From Pagrus major (Eukaryota > Chordata > Actinopteri > Spariformes > Sparidae): a stretch of 64,000 nucleotides of DNA. The stretch's first letter is position 1; each line of letters starts with the position of its first letter. The stretch covers positions 9,314,381 through 9,378,380 of the forward strand of contig NC_133233.1 of the NCBI RefSeq assembly GCF_040436345.1, read 5' to 3'. A program made the position numbers and the translations under genes. The notes under the pieces are model-generated. The model was not told the DNA's origin. It saw only the letters and a program-made list of their open reading frames with translations, and made no database searches. Of the stretch, positions 46,261 through 58,990 are shown in pieces.

Positions 46261-48440
46261 GTAATATTCAAGAAAACAAGTCACAGTCGCCACACTGCTG
46301 CTGGATTTTTTTTTCTTTCTGACAAAATATCCCTGAAATCACACTGTCCCCTCTGTTTTCTGACCCACACCTGTTCCTTTCCGAGCGCCCCCTGCCCCAC
46401 TCTTCTTTTTCCGTTTTGAATTAGACGAACCAAGCATAGGGCAGCAAATGGTGTTTGAAAGACAGCCCCCCCTTCCCAAAAAAAAAAAAAAAAAAGACAG
46501 GGTTGGGGGTTCGGTGGCGGTGGAGGAGGGGGGTACAAAAAAAATCAAAGCGAAATCGGCAGAATGCGTACTTTCAGAGGCTGCGGCACAGTTGAACTGA
46601 GCGGGCCCAAGTCCTGTGAAAAGAAATGGAGACAGCCTGAATGCAAATTAAATCCCCCTCATTCCTGCAAATATTGTCTTAGCCATTAGTGCGGGCTTGA
46701 CTAGAAAGGAGTGGTCCCACTCATTGTCGCTCGGCCAGGGAGAAGTCAGGGGAAGAATTCTATTCAGTGGCCGTCTTGGGGGCTCGGTGCACTTGGGCGC
46801 TTGTTTGGTACCATTCAAACGCCACAGACCGTGGCAACAAAGAGAGCTTTCAGCGTACCTCACTGTAAAAGCATGTGAAAAAGAAGAAAGGAGGTGGATA
46901 GGAGGGGAGCGCAGGAGGGAGAAAAAGGAAAGTGGGGGGGGGTTGATGGGGATGAAGGCAGCACTGGAAAAGTTTAGGTGTAGGTCCTGAGTGGAACTGG
47001 GACTGTATGTTGTTTTTTGATCGTCGGGTTTGTTTTGCTAGGTGGGCTATTGGAGCGCTTCGTGCAGCTTGGCTCCGCCGGCTGAGGAGCTGCACGCAAA
47101 CACACACACACATGCACACACACACGCACAGCCTTTGAGCGGCCTGCTTGGCCTTGTCTTCAAGTAGCACCCACGAGAGACAAAAAGAGCCATTTCAGCA
47201 TAAAAAGCCATACCTGTCTTGTCTCCTCTAAAGCCGTTTGTGTGTATTTATGTATTTACAGACGTTTTTACAGCTGCGCTCTGCTTTGTGCATCATCTCC
47301 AGTTGCTGTTTTGCTCTCAAACTTCTTCATCAGGCAGGTCTGAAGTGTGCTGTTGACCCGCAGTGGCTTTCATACACGCAGCAGACAGGTAATTTTTTAA
47401 GGCACAGCACATATATCTGAACGCAGGGCCCCCCTTCTGTTCAAAATTCCTGAGCCTTCTGCTGTATCCATCCACTCTTAAGCCAAACATGACTGTTCAC
47501 GAACGGATTATTTGTGTTTCAATCCACATGAGAAAGTTCAATCAGCGGCGCGCAAGTGGATGAGCACTCACTGAGCCAGCAAGGTTAGACTCTGCCACAG
47601 GCCTCACGCATTACCCAACAGTAAGGATGCCTACTGCTGAAGAGATATCTCACCGAGTGCATACACAGGAGTGAAGAAGTCAGTAAAGAAATACCGCACA
47701 GGTTTGTGTTTGTGTGTATAGGTGGAGCCGGGGTGTGTGCAGAAAGCAGAATAGCCCTTGGCATCCCAGATTTGTTTTGACTGGTGCGTTTACAGCTGCT
47801 GCATAGCATGGGCGAGGAAGGGCCCGGCCGAAGTAAAACAACCAAATTCTTACTTTTCTTCTTCTTCTTCTTCTTCTTCTTCTTCTTCTTCTTCTTTTCT
47901 TTCACTCTTTCTCCTCTCCTGTCTTTGGAGAGATGGCTCCCGGCCAGCCAGCTGTATAATCAAGCCCTTCATTTATACTTTATTGACAGATGCTACTTCT
48001 AGCCTTGGTTGGGGGAATACGGTTTGTTTTTCAAACCTCTGGGAAAGATTGAATTCCATGGCAGGGTGATATATGCTTCGGAAGGCTTTGTTAATGTTGG
48101 ACTACAGCTGCACGGTAGAAGCGCTGGAATGCTTTCCTGCATTTTGTCGAGAGGGAGAAACCTCAAAACTTGGACCAAGTGAGAGAAAAACAGTATAGAA
48201 ACTAATGCAGGCTTGGCAGGAAAGTCTGCTGTAACTTCAGACTGTTTGAACGTATTGTTTCATTTCCAAAGACACCAGAACCACACATGTACATTTTAAA
48301 TACAGCAAGTTTATCCCTCTATTTGGTTGCATCTATTTATTGCAAATTCAGTGTCAGGAAACTAAGTAAAGACAGATTACTTTGATATAAAGAAAACTTC
48401 AAAACCTGATGATTCACAGGCAGCTTCTGGAGTTATAAGG
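46261..48440. other. Gene-free interval with simple repeats
   Basis: An A-run at about 46478-46494, a (CA)n near 47100-47130, and a (TTC)n array at about 47855-47897. The lysine- or phenylalanine-only peptides that this array encodes are artefacts. No gene. Confidence 0.4.
47855..47897. repeat. (TTC)n microsatellite
   Basis: About 14 nearly perfect TTC units. Confidence 0.9.
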
Positions 48441-48448
48441 AGAGTCTT

Positions 48449-48695
48449 GATAAATGATTAATTGGTTTGAAAAACTCTCTGATTCCAGCTTCTTAAAGGT
48501 GACTAGTGTCTGTGATAGTAGACTAAATATCTCTGGATTGTGGACGAAGGAGACATTTGAGGACGTCATATTGGGATTTTGGGAAAAACAACATTTTCCC
48601 CCATTTTCAGACATTAAACAGCTAATCGATTAATCAAGAAACTATTCAACAGATTAACTGACGATGCAAAAAACTTGTTAGTAGCAGCTCTAGAG
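48449..48695. repeat. Fish repeat (ATTAATCGAT family), best-preserved copy in the window
   Basis: Modules in order: GATTAATTGG, TGATTCCAGCTTCTTAAAG, TAAATATCTCTGGATTGTGG, GACATTTGAGGACGTCATATTGGG, then AGCTAATCGATTAATC, AACAGATTAACTGACGATGC and the end GCAGCTCTAGAG. This matches a very common perciform repeat from memory and is related to copies at 13375, 14978 and 17336. Confidence 0.65.
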
Positions 48696-50700
48696 ATAAT
48701 ATCCACCATATGGTTTGTTCATCATGAGTTAAGATCCATGAGTCACAGCCACTGCTGCAACTCCAAATGCTGACCATGCAAGTTAATCTGTAAGAACTTT
48801 TTAAATTGGCTAAATTCCTTCCTTGTTTTCAGAACACAACCGTGCAACCGCCATGCAACTGTTCCCAAGTATCTCTGCCTCGTGTCGCCCTCTGTTGTGT
48901 AAACGTCTGATTTACTGCTCGGATGCTGAATGCAGTCTTGACATGAATACATTTCTTTAGAAAAGTGTGAATCCTGCATGTGCAAGGTGTAGAAAGTAAC
49001 AGCAAAAGCTCAACACCCAGCACTTCTCATTCCAGTTTATTCTCAGCTCTTTAATGTCAATTGTAAAACAGCACCTCAAGATTTTCACATGATTTTCACC
49101 GAGAAAACACTGAATTACTGTACGTGCTCTTTAGTTTAGATTTGGCTAATGCGTGTCAGCCAAGAAATCCTCGCTCGCAGGAACAGAGGAAGGCAGAGGG
49201 TGCCAAGACAATCTGAAACGGATGAGACGGCAGGTTGGTGTCGGTGACAGATGGGATGGAGAGGCTGACTTCTTTATTTTAAGGATGGTATCTTCTATCT
49301 CTTCCTGCCAGTCTGTCTTTTCCTGCTTCTATCAGTGCCTCCGTGTTGTTCGGGGGGGACAATCTTTCACTTTTGGCAAGTTGCTAGGAAGGCTGATACA
49401 ATGTTTACAGCACACACAGTGACAGGAGAAGACAAAACAAATACAACTAAGTTGCTTTCCATATGCACTAAAACTATCACAGGCAGCTTTTATTACCCAG
49501 TCTAGGAGGGTGGAAACATGAGCAACATCCTCCACTTGAGTCAAGAGTTTATCCCCCACATACTCAGTGACATCATTTAAGTACTGTTGTCTAGGAAATA
49601 CCATGCAGCGAATGGATTATTAGAAAATGCTAGTTAGTTCATCATGACAATCATTTGACTTGAGGATGCTAACATAAAAAGATGCTGAAGGATGATAATG
49701 GCACCTGTGAACCAATGCTGAGGGATGCTAATGCTAGAGCTGAAGCATGTTCCAGGACTATTATAAGGGACTACTGTAAACATGCTTTAGAAGAATTTTG
49801 AGATCATGCTCCCAAAAATATATATAATTTACTCAGGTGCCAAGAGTGAGGAGGGACTACATATTTTCATCATTAAAAAGCCTGTGACTGGAACTGTTTT
49901 ATAGTACAGTATACAGGCTTGTTATCTATTTACACAGTTTTCCTGTGCAGTGAGGATGTTTTAGTTTTAGTGTGACCCTCCAAATAAAGTGTTTTAGATA
50001 ATCTGGTAGCTTGTTTTCAACATGTCTAAATGTACTGCTCCTAATACTTGTTGCAATGTATCTTCACCAGCATAAAGTTATCGAACCTGATTAAAAATCT
50101 GTCCCAAAGTACCCAAAATAAGACCCATGTTATGATAAACCAGAATTATCCTTTAAGTCTGCACATTTACGGTGACTAACTATGACTGAGTCTGGTTTTG
50201 AGATTGTTACCAACGTTGGTGAGAAGAAAAAGAATGAGGTGCAAGATTCCAGAAAAGGCTTGTTGACATCTGTGTTTTTCCACTTAGAGGGAGAAACTCC
50301 TGCCAAAACACAGGAACACCTCAAACCCACATCCACTATCCACTGCTACTGTGGCTGTGTGATTTTAAAAATACAGCTATAATCACTCCATAAATGCGAG
50401 CAGACACACTGGGTCTGGAGAGGATAATTCTGCTTGTTTCTAAATATGTCTTACAGGTGTGTGGCGGAGACAGCCACACCTGGACATATAACCCGGACTA
50501 TTTATCATCTCTCTGCTTCCCCGCTCTCTCTCTGGCTTGCTTTGCCTGCTGGCCTCGACTATTTCCCCTCCAGCAATGACAGGATTATGTCTGACATGTT
50601 TAAGGAAGTGGCTTTGGCAGGCGGTGTAGAGGAGGCAGGCAATGATACAGACACGCACACACACGGACACACGGACACACACACACACACACACATGCAG
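48696..50700. other. Gene-free interval
   Basis: No gene. Around 49660-49750 are several GGATGCTAA-type words suggesting a decayed repeat. A (CA)n tract runs from about 50655 to 50708. Confidence 0.35.
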
Positions 50701-50709
50701 GTGCACACA

Positions 50710-51240
50710 CATTCCTGATGCCAGCCTTGACTCAGTAACCTTGTACAGCGGGGCAGGTTTCGACGACGTGTCTGTCTGTCAAGCCGGAGCTGAAATTAAT
50801 CTGCGTGTAAAGAGAACGGGGGAGATGAGGCAGGGAGGCTTTAGCATTAACTCTGTTATCATTACAGATGTCAGGCGGGATGACAGGGGAGGGCCGATGC
50901 TGTTGGTAAACCGATCGCTGGCGCTTGATTCGAGCGGGGGAATTAGCCTCGCTTCGTTAAGTGGAAGTGTTGGGACAGGTGAGCTATTTATTTACACTCC
51001 TGCTGGTGATGATGGCGGGGTTTTGTATCGAGGCGGCCTTCGCTTGTCTCCTCCCGGTGCTGCTTTTGTCTGCCAAGAACATGACAAATGACACTTTGGA
51101 GGAAGAGGAGAGTAAATACACTCCAGCTCTGGCTTCGCACGGCCCAACCAGACCGGCTCCGTCTAGCCTTTCACGACCGCGGAGCCAAATTCCTGGAAAA
51201 TGACTTAATTGTGGGGTAGATTTCCAAATGATGATTCGAG
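50710..51240. promoter_or_regulatory. Candidate conserved regulatory island
   Basis: Repeat-poor, CpG-containing sequence with GAAATTAATCTGCG, TTTAGCATTAACTC and TGACTTAATTGTGG words. Frames are open here (50642-51091, 149 codons), but the start lies in the (CA)n array and the peptide has no recognisable feature. Confidence 0.3.
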
Positions 51241-51929
51241 GCGAAATGACAGAAAGAAAAGAAAAGAAGAAGCCAGGGCAGGGTGGGAGTCTCGTATGAC
51301 TCCGCTCGATTTTCTCATCAGGTGAAATCACTTAGGCTCTAGAGGTAAGGCTGAAGAAATGGAGAGGATAGAGGAAACAGAGAGGAAGCAGGGATACCTT
51401 CACGGGTTGCCCCGGCAAAAACTCAGACGGTAATTGCAGACAAACGTGTCCAAAATGAGGGGAGCTGTCTACATCCGGCATCCTGTGCTTTCAGTCGGGT
51501 TTTTATCCCAGAGACGGAGAACAAATGGCAGGAACTGGAGTGCCAGGACGTGCTGAGGGGCTCCTTATACCTGCTTTTAAGTCAACATGCCTGAACATGT
51601 CGCCCTCTCCATCACCCCGGGGGTTTGCTTTTTTTCCACTGCTGATGCAGAAAGGATGCACTCTACCTCCCCGTACCCACAACCCCACTATTCATCAAGT
51701 TTTATATGAAGTCATGGGCAGTAAATCAATGCTCCGAAAGGAGGAGATGGAGGGAAGAGAGAGATGTTCAAAGAGGTTCAGAGTGTCTTTGAAAAATCTT
51801 GCATCGTCACTAACAGGTGTTTTGATTTATGGTGTTTGTGTTTAATTGGGGCATTTCACAGATTCACATGAAAGGGAAGGTGGATTGATATTTTTCAGGC
51901 TGAGAGTGGCTCAGTTTGGGCAATGAGAG
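51241..51929. other. Gene-free interval
   Basis: No gene or named repeat identified. Confidence 0.4.
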
Positions 51930-52150
51930 GACACAGTCGATGTTGTTTCTTCAAGATGGTCTGTCGTACCACCATGTTGGTTCAGACTATTGGCAACGAT
52001 TGGATTACCATGTAATCTTGTACAGACATTTGTGGTCCCCAAAGAATCCTAATGCCTGTGGTGATCCCCTGACTTCTCCCTTAAGCACGACCATGAGGTT
52101 AACATTGGGTCCATATTGAATTACCCTTTCAGTGATTGTAGGGATCGTCA
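51930..52150. repeat. Fragment of the GTTAGCATGCTAAC-type fish repeat
   Basis: ATTGGCAACGATTGGATTACCATG, TTGTGGTCCCCAAAGAATCC and GACCATGAGGTTAACATTG modules occur in family order (compare 52565-52894). Confidence 0.5.
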
Positions 52151-52220
52151 GGAAATTTGCTACAGTCAGTCAGTGTCTCCAGGAAACAGACTCTGGTCTG
52201 GAAATGTACCTCCACTGACA

Positions 52221-52290
52221 CCAGTGCTGGGGGTAACTTGTTACAAAGTAATCGGTTAGAGTACTCGGATTACTTTTATTGTTGTAGGTA
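52221..52290. repeat. Fragment of a GTAACNNGTTACAAAGTAAT-type hAT element
   Basis: CCAGTGCTGGGGGTAACTTG followed by TTACAAAGTAATCGGTTAG resembles the left end of a widespread animal hAT MITE; the right part is missing. It abuts a (TA)n array. Confidence 0.5.
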
Positions 52291-52332
52291 CGTTTTTTTT
52301 GTGTATGTTTTTATGTACATTTTTCATATAAT

Positions 52333-52433
<101 letters not shown>

Positions 52434-52564
52434 TATTACTGGAAAGAAATGCTGTCTTTTCCTTTTCTTAATTCTCTTATCACTTTATACCTGCAACATT
52501 ATTACTTCATTCTCTAAAGCTCAGATTTTTTTTATATGGCCCTAAAACTCGTTAACTTGTTGTT

Positions 52565-53040
52565 ACAGGACATTTTTGGTTCTGAGTGACATGTCTTGAC
52601 AAATGAAATTTAGAGTAAAGACATTCATGTTCCCCAGAAGATGGATCTTTGGTGCGACTTTGGTGAACTTTTACATTATGGCGCCACCGTGACGTTGAAA
52701 ACTATCAAAACTATGGGATTGCCAATAAATTTGATATATTCATCCTCCCCTGATGATACATCCTAATGACTGGTGATCCTCTGACTTTTCATCCAACATT
52801 ATCTAGTCAAAAATTCAATTTGTCCAATTCTGCCAGTCACTGACAACGACATTCCCATTAGCTTCAGCTGTACGCTGTGTCGGGATGCTAACACATACCT
52901 GCCAACATTAGGCCGTGGAAGAATTTTAGAAGTATTTGCACAGCGGGAGGAAAAGGTTAAAATTAGGGAGCTTCCTACTCAAATTGGGAGTGTTGGCAGG
53001 TAAGCTAACACTCTAAACTTACATTACACAAACATTCATG
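52565..53040. repeat. GTTAGCATGCTAAC-type fish repeat interrupted by a nested MITE
   Basis: Modules ACATTCATGTTCCCCAGAAG, CTGGTGATCCTCTGAC, AAAATTCAATTTGTCCAATTC, GACATTCCCATTAGC and TCAGCTGTACGCTGTGT, then GCTAACAC; after the nested insertion (52895-53003) the repeat resumes with GCTAACACTCTAAAC. Confidence 0.6.
52895..53003. mobile_element. 109-bp MITE with perfect 8-bp target-site duplication
   Basis: The ends are ATACCTGCCAACA and TGTTGGCAGGTAA (12 of 13 inverted matches). The octamer GCTAACAC occurs exactly on both sides (52887-52894 and 53004-53011), so this is an insertion into an older repeat. The size and 8-bp duplication suggest a tiny hAT derivative. No coding capacity. Confidence 0.75.
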
Positions 53041-54590
53041 TCGTTAAACCGTTGGTAAAATGGCCACAAACCAAGAAGGAGCTGGAGACAGAGACTAGGA
53101 CAGAGACGAGAGCTGAGGAGAGGAACCAGCACGGCGAGTAGAGAGGAAACTAAGAAGAACGACAGAAGACAGGATCAGGGAGCCATGGATGAGCGTTCAC
53201 AACCGTGAGAGAGCAGCGGCAGCCCAGCGATCCGACACCAGCCAGCAGCAATGAGAAACCAGAGCGTTACGATGTGACGTACTTGCAGCGTCAGAGCAAG
53301 GAGCTCTGCAAGGTGCTGTGAGTACCCGTTGGGGCAATTACTAACAGTCTGGTACATGAAAACGGCAGCGTTACATGTTGCAGTGTGTGAACACGTAATT
53401 GGCAGTGTTTCAGGCGTGTCTTTAGGTGTCCGAGGGAAACAGCTTGAGGCTACTACGAGGGACAGTGACGAGCGTGGCCTACGACCTCAGGACAGCTAGT
53501 ACTGGTCATTTCATTCTCCTTCTTATTAGCAATGGACTTTTAGCCTTCTGCCTTGTATATTATGGACTTTTAGCTTCTCCTCGCCCTCCATTTTTATTGG
53601 ACCTTTTAATCTATTTTTAGCTCACGCTTTTAAGACATTTCAGACATTTTAGTGATAATCTTTTATTGTAGGCTTTTGAACTCTGGTGCCATGTAAACCT
53701 TTTAGAAACCAGTAAAAAAATCACTCTGTATGCACCATTTAGCAAATTTAGGCTAATTCATTTATGTGAACAAGATGAGCAACCGTGGTAAATATCTTGG
53801 AATAGTTCATGAATGAAGTTTGAATAGAAGTCTTCCTGTTCTCCCAATCATGCTCGTGTGAATACAGCTGCGGTTGACTAGTTACTGTATGATATGAGAC
53901 AAAAAACAAAAATAAGACTTGTACTTTCTATTGTCACACAACAATAGAACACACTGTATATCCTGTGGAGGTTGATGGATGAAAGGAAACAGGACCTCCC
54001 AAATTATAGAAATGTTTGGCTCTGACATCAAACCACCTCGCTCATAGAAGAAGAAATAACAACCAGTCCTCTATGATCAGTCTTCCCTGATTGCCTATTT
54101 CTCCTATTTTGCTTTTTAAGATGTCCGTCTCTTTGGTTCTGGTAAATGAACAGCCCGCCATGTAAAATAAAACCTAATTGCAGACTCTCAAAGCAAGCTG
54201 TGTTGTAATGGGGGTGATCTTTTTTTTCCATTTTATGGCTGTTATTCTTGGCATTATCTTTTATTTTTGATTTATTATCTAATGGTAATAAATTGTGGTT
54301 CTGGTAAATACCGCAGCTGTCCACTCAGAAGTGTGTGTCCTCTGGACCGCTCACCAGCGAGGCTAAAATAAGTCTCGGTTTGTTATGCTTGTTTGAACAG
54401 AAGCTGTGGCCTCTTCATTTTGTGGTTTCCAGCAGAGCTCCTGCTTTTTTCTCTCTCTCTAAATATAATCCTGAGCACCACTACCTCATCTCACTCTCCT
54501 TGTGCCATTGTGCTAACTGACCAACCCAAACACATACATTTTTACATTTTAATTTAGTATGGGGAAAAAGACCTTGGAAACGTCCACAGG
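53041..54590. other. Gene-free interval
   Basis: No gene or named element. AT-rich, with short T-runs. Confidence 0.4.
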
Positions 54591-54599
54591 ACATTAGCA

Positions 54600-55560
54600 A
54601 TTGGCTGATTTTATTCTCTCAGAGCCAGACGCCACTGAGCGAGGGGTGCAATTCATCATAATATCCACTCCTGCCAGCGTTTCCTCAGCTCGCACAAATG
54701 TGAGAAGTGTCCAGCGTGTCAGCGGCGTGTCACAAGCTCTGTTGCTGAAGTCATTAACATTGAAGAGACCTCTTGAAATAGCCAGAAACAACACATATTG
54801 TTTCAATCCAGTGAAGCACAAGCGCTGCACACGGAGAAATGGAGCAAGACAGCGACGGAAAAATCTCTGAACCCTCGAATATTGAAATCAGCGAACAGCT
54901 TCACGTAAAAACACACTTCACTGGTGAAAACACACTTCGCTGGTGAAAAGCTGTGATGAAATGAAGCGACGAGCGAACTAATGCCTTCAGCTGTCAGCGT
55001 TATAATGTGCTGCTCCGAAGTCGGTGCTACTATTAATGACCTGAGGCGTGGACAGATTACATGCAAGAAAAAAAAAAAAAGAGCTTCCTGTCAAAACTGT
55101 GCCCGAGCGAGCGTATCAGCAGCACCTCATCTGTTTTCCACTAACACGCTGAAAGAGAAATCACAAGTCCATGTGTCTATTGGAGCAGATTGAACTTGGC
55201 GGATGTGTGTTAAACGGCCGGGGCCCCTGGAGTACTGAATAATGATTCCCAGTCGCCCCTCGCTCGCTCGGTGTGGGAGTGCGGCGCAGGAGAAGTCTGA
55301 ATGGAAAAATCTTCTGTCCAAACAACGGCTTGCTGCTGTCTCCGCCGTGCGCCCTGAGCGTCTGTCATCAGCCGTCCACATTGTTTTTGAACAATTGCCG
55401 CTAATTTGCCATCTGGTTGAGGGAGCCTTTGTTGCGCGGGAAGGAAAGCATTGTGCAGTTATCAATGGCGAGTCCACTTAGGGAGCCACCGGTGGACGGA
55501 GACAAATGAGGAGACAATGCTCTTTATCTCGGCGCTGCTCTGGTTCACTTTATTGGCTTG
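54600..55560. promoter_or_regulatory. Candidate conserved non-coding cluster
   Basis: Repeat-poor, CpG-containing DNA with GTGCAATTCATCATAATATCC, AAGTCATTAACATTG and CTATTAATGACC words. It contains a 19-bp tandem duplication (54908-54945) and an A-run at about 55070-55081. No protein-like frame. Confidence 0.3.
54908..54945 (+). repeat. 19-bp tandem duplication
   Basis: Two adjacent copies of AAAACACACTTC(A/G)CTGGTG differing at one base. Confidence 0.85.
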
Positions 55561-57560
55561 ACTGTTTATCGGACAATCTGACAAAAGTGGAGTATGCAAA
55601 TTTCATGTTTGAACCAGACTGACATGAAGACTTATTTGATTTTGAAACATGCAATATTCAAAACATTACGTTAGCCTCAACCAGTTCCTCACGGCAGCCC
55701 GGGGAGCTCAGTGCAACTACAGATACATATGCAAATAAAGAAAACACAATGACATGATGAGAACATCTTCACAATTTGATGATCACAATGCATTGCAATT
55801 ATAGAAAACACATCCAAAAACATACATTTGCTGCAAAAACCACACAATTGACAGGTAGTCAGAGCAAATGCTGTTGTATATTTGGTTGTCTTGTCATTAT
55901 TTGGTTGTGTACTGACTCAGTCCAGCCCAGCTGCCAAAATAAAATGTTGGCATTTTACATTTCTGCAAACTGCGGATAAATTCAAATTTGTACATGTCAA
56001 CATTTCTACAATAATTGTCACATCAAGCTCAAATCACATGTTTATAAACTGACTTTAAAGTCAGGATGTGAATGGGATGGCTGCCAAGTTATAGATGGCT
56101 GTTCAGGACAGGGTTTCAACATTTGTAGGAGTGAAATCAGTCATGTTTGTGATTACAAAACCGGATATCTTTTACATCTCCAGCTGTATTTATGGCAACA
56201 AAACCAGTTAAGTTATTCAAAAAACATGATCTTTTCCTAACCCTAGCCAAGTGTGCGGCACAACACTGTCACAACATAACACTGAAAACTGAACACAAAG
56301 GAATGGGTTGCAACACATCATCTCACTGGTTTGCAGAAACAATAATTGCATTTATTCTGGTGATGTGTTGGCGTTTCTGTATGTCTACTGGGAGCCATAG
56401 GTTCTGGTTGAGGACAAGTTGAATAAGTAAAACTAGTTTCTCTCTGGCTGCAACATTGTGCTCAGATAGCACAATATTATCTCATGGGTTAAAACTCTCT
56501 GTTGCAGGATGCCCAAGAGGTTTAGAAGACCACGAAAGTTGCTTCTTCGAGCAACAGCCACTTCTCTCCTCGCCTCAACTTTTCTATTTTTCTTCCCTCC
56601 TCCTCCTCTCCTCCCCCCTCGGCCCTCCTCTCTCTGCTCCGTCCTCGGGGAAACTGCGCGGTGATGTCACCGCAGCTGAAAGAGTAACAAAGCACCGGTG
56701 CCTCTCTTATTTTTCCAGTTTTGTTTCTCTCTTTCTGTCTCCTTCATACCCTTCCTCCCTCCCCCAACACCCCTGCACCCCCTTCTCTGCCCCTCTCCAT
56801 CTCCCTCACGTTTTTGTTGTGTGTTACCCCCCCCCACCCCCACCACCACCACTACCATCCTCTTCACCCCTATCCATTCTGCAGCCGAGCCTGGAGAAGA
56901 TGAGAAGTGGTGCTTTCTGTCCACAAATCAATAGGCCTTACTCACCTTTAAGTCAGGCTGCAGAGGCAGCATCATCACTGTATTCGGCTGTACAGTATGT
57001 GCAGTGGGGGGAGGGGGGGGGGACCCAGGGGTGCTAGCCTGCCTGTCTAATGCATTATTGAGGAGTGCATCTCAGCCATCAGTTGCAGGTAGAAGGCTGA
57101 AATAGTCTTATTAGCTGCTGCAGACTGAAGTGTGGTGGAAAACACAGCTGACCGCAGCTGAAATACAGCGTCTGTGAGGTAGAAGCTGAGGTTACTTTAT
57201 GTGGGGGATGCTTGGGGAATTGTCTGACGGGACTCTGGAAAACTTGACTTGCATTGGAGAGTTATTTTGATAGAGACAAATCATCTGATTCTCTCATCGC
57301 GTTGTTAACTAATCACATCATTGTCTTACTTTATATGGATCCACATTTTATGAAACCCCTCTCTGAGTGTAACACTTGATTCATATCAGTATCTGCTTAA
57401 TTCATAATGTGTTGGAGGCTGTTTTGACTCTATAAGGACTGGTCCTTTTCATTGAATTTTCAATAAACATCTCACCCTGAGGTTGCACTCTTGGAAAAAT
57501 AATCTCTTTTCGCATGGAGATCCAACAGCATACTTAAATATTCTCAACCAAAAAACCCAG
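55561..57560. other. Gene-free interval
   Basis: AT-rich to 56500, then pyrimidine-rich simple sequence at 56560-56880 that produces long Ser/Pro-type frames without meaning. G-run at about 57003-57022. No gene. Confidence 0.4.
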
Positions 57561-57569
57561 AAAGCAAGT

Positions 57570-57900
57570 TTAATTTAAGTTAATTCACACCCCAGTGGGT
57601 CTGTAAACGGTACGATAAGCCAATGAGCATTGAGACGCAATTAAAAATGCATGTCCCTAGTAGGAGCATTTGATTCAGTCGTCTGTGAGCGAAATGTGGG
57701 CGCTGTGCTAAATGTCTGACATGTAACTTATTCATGTCATGTTTTCAAATTCATATTAATTGAATCATGCTAATTGATGCTAATGATTGAAAACATGGCT
57801 ATGCTGGCGTTTAAAAAATAAATGACAGCTCCGCTCCGCATGCTGTCGAGTTTTAAAATTAAAAGTCAGAAATATTGTTACGCCCTCTCTCCTCTCTGCT
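57570..57900. promoter_or_regulatory. Candidate enhancer with a tight homeodomain-site cluster
   Basis: Between 57744 and 57792 lie TTCAAATTCATATTAATTGAA and then GCTAATTGAT directly followed by GCTAATGATTG, making at least four TAAT/ATTA cores in under 50 bases. Flanks (CGCAATTAAAAATGCATG at about 57632; AAATGACAGC at about 57820) are repeat-poor. Confidence 0.4.
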
Positions 57901-58869
57901 GTGTTTTAGTGATAGTGAACACACCACAGCAAAGCTTTGACAAATACAGCCTTCTCCTGCCATAGTTAATATTAATGGCTTACACTGAAAAAGCAAACAC
58001 ATACACTTTGTGAATAATCCCAAACCGTGACAGTATCGCTTGTGAAATAATCCTATGCAGGGTGTGTGTGTGTGTGTATGGTGGTGGTGGTGTGGGGGGG
58101 GGCTGACAAATCAGACCGGTTTGAACAATCCTGTCAATTTGGTTTAATTGGTTTGTGGAGTGTGCCGGAGCGTGTGACAGCGTTCAGCAAATGGCATTTC
58201 ACAGATCTGAATCCTGACATTCCTCCATAGATAACGAACAGAGCTGCATCTGTTGGGACGTAAAGGTCCCTTTCGTCAAAGCGGGATATGGTCTTATATG
58301 AATGTGCAACTTTGATCAGTAATAAAGGCGCAGGTGTTGCATTGTCTTCTTTATCTATGTCGAGTAAACAGCACAGGGAATGTTGTACATTGTACATGTA
58401 CATGCTGTGTCTGTCCGATGAGAGCCTCGGTGAAACCTCAGTAATGTTGAGCTGATAAGGCTTACAGGAGGGAGCTGTTTTTGTCTAATTAGGCAGAGCA
58501 GAGAGGGAACTTTAACTGGGGCAAAGAGAAACCAGGCCAAACCCTATTATATTTAAAATACCTGATGCTGTGAGACAGCACTGTGATTGCACCAGCTAGC
58601 TAGCTAGCCTCAGGACGTGCTGCGCAGACCCACCTATCCTACAATCGCCTTGCTCGGTTTGGGAAGAGCAGCTACACAATGTTGCTTAATTACATCTCCC
58701 AAGACTAACTTAATTAAATCTCCTCTGCCTCTCATACATGATGGTTAGGCCTGAAAGATGATGATCTAGATTCCTGAGAGTAAAGCGTGAAATTTTGGGA
58801 ATACAACCATCAGTAAATGTTACAAAGTTGATATTTTAATCTTAATTTGCTACTGGGATGTATGTAAAT
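57901..58869. other. Gene-free interval
   Basis: A short (TG)n and a G-run lie at about 58060-58103. A GCTAGCTAGCTAGC word is at about 58596. No gene. Confidence 0.4.
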
Positions 58870-58990
58870 CAGTGTTTCCCAACCAGAGGTACATGTACCT
58901 CAGAGGATACAGTTGCCAAGGGGTACACAGTAAGATTGTGGAGTAGTTCAACTAATTTAAAAAATAAAAAATAATAATAATTTTAAAAAA
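58870..58990. repeat. Left-end remnant of a CAGTGTTTCCCAACC-type hAT element
   Basis: CAGTGTTTCCCAACC (58870-58884) followed by AGAGGTACATGTACCTC is the familiar terminal word of a hAT family widespread in fish. I find no matching right end within the next kilobase, so it is a truncated copy running into A-rich DNA. Confidence 0.55.

Noticed and set aside
47585..48002. Frames encoding poly-Lys, poly-Ser or poly-Phe
   Set aside because: Direct translation of the (TTC)n array.
50642..51091. A 149-codon frame starting in a (CA)n array
   Set aside because: The start lies in microsatellite DNA and the rest resembles no protein; better read as a non-coding island.
56456..57037. A 193-codon Ser/Pro/Leu-rich frame
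   Set aside because: Produced by pyrimidine-rich simple sequence; the antisense and neighbouring frames are open for the same reason.
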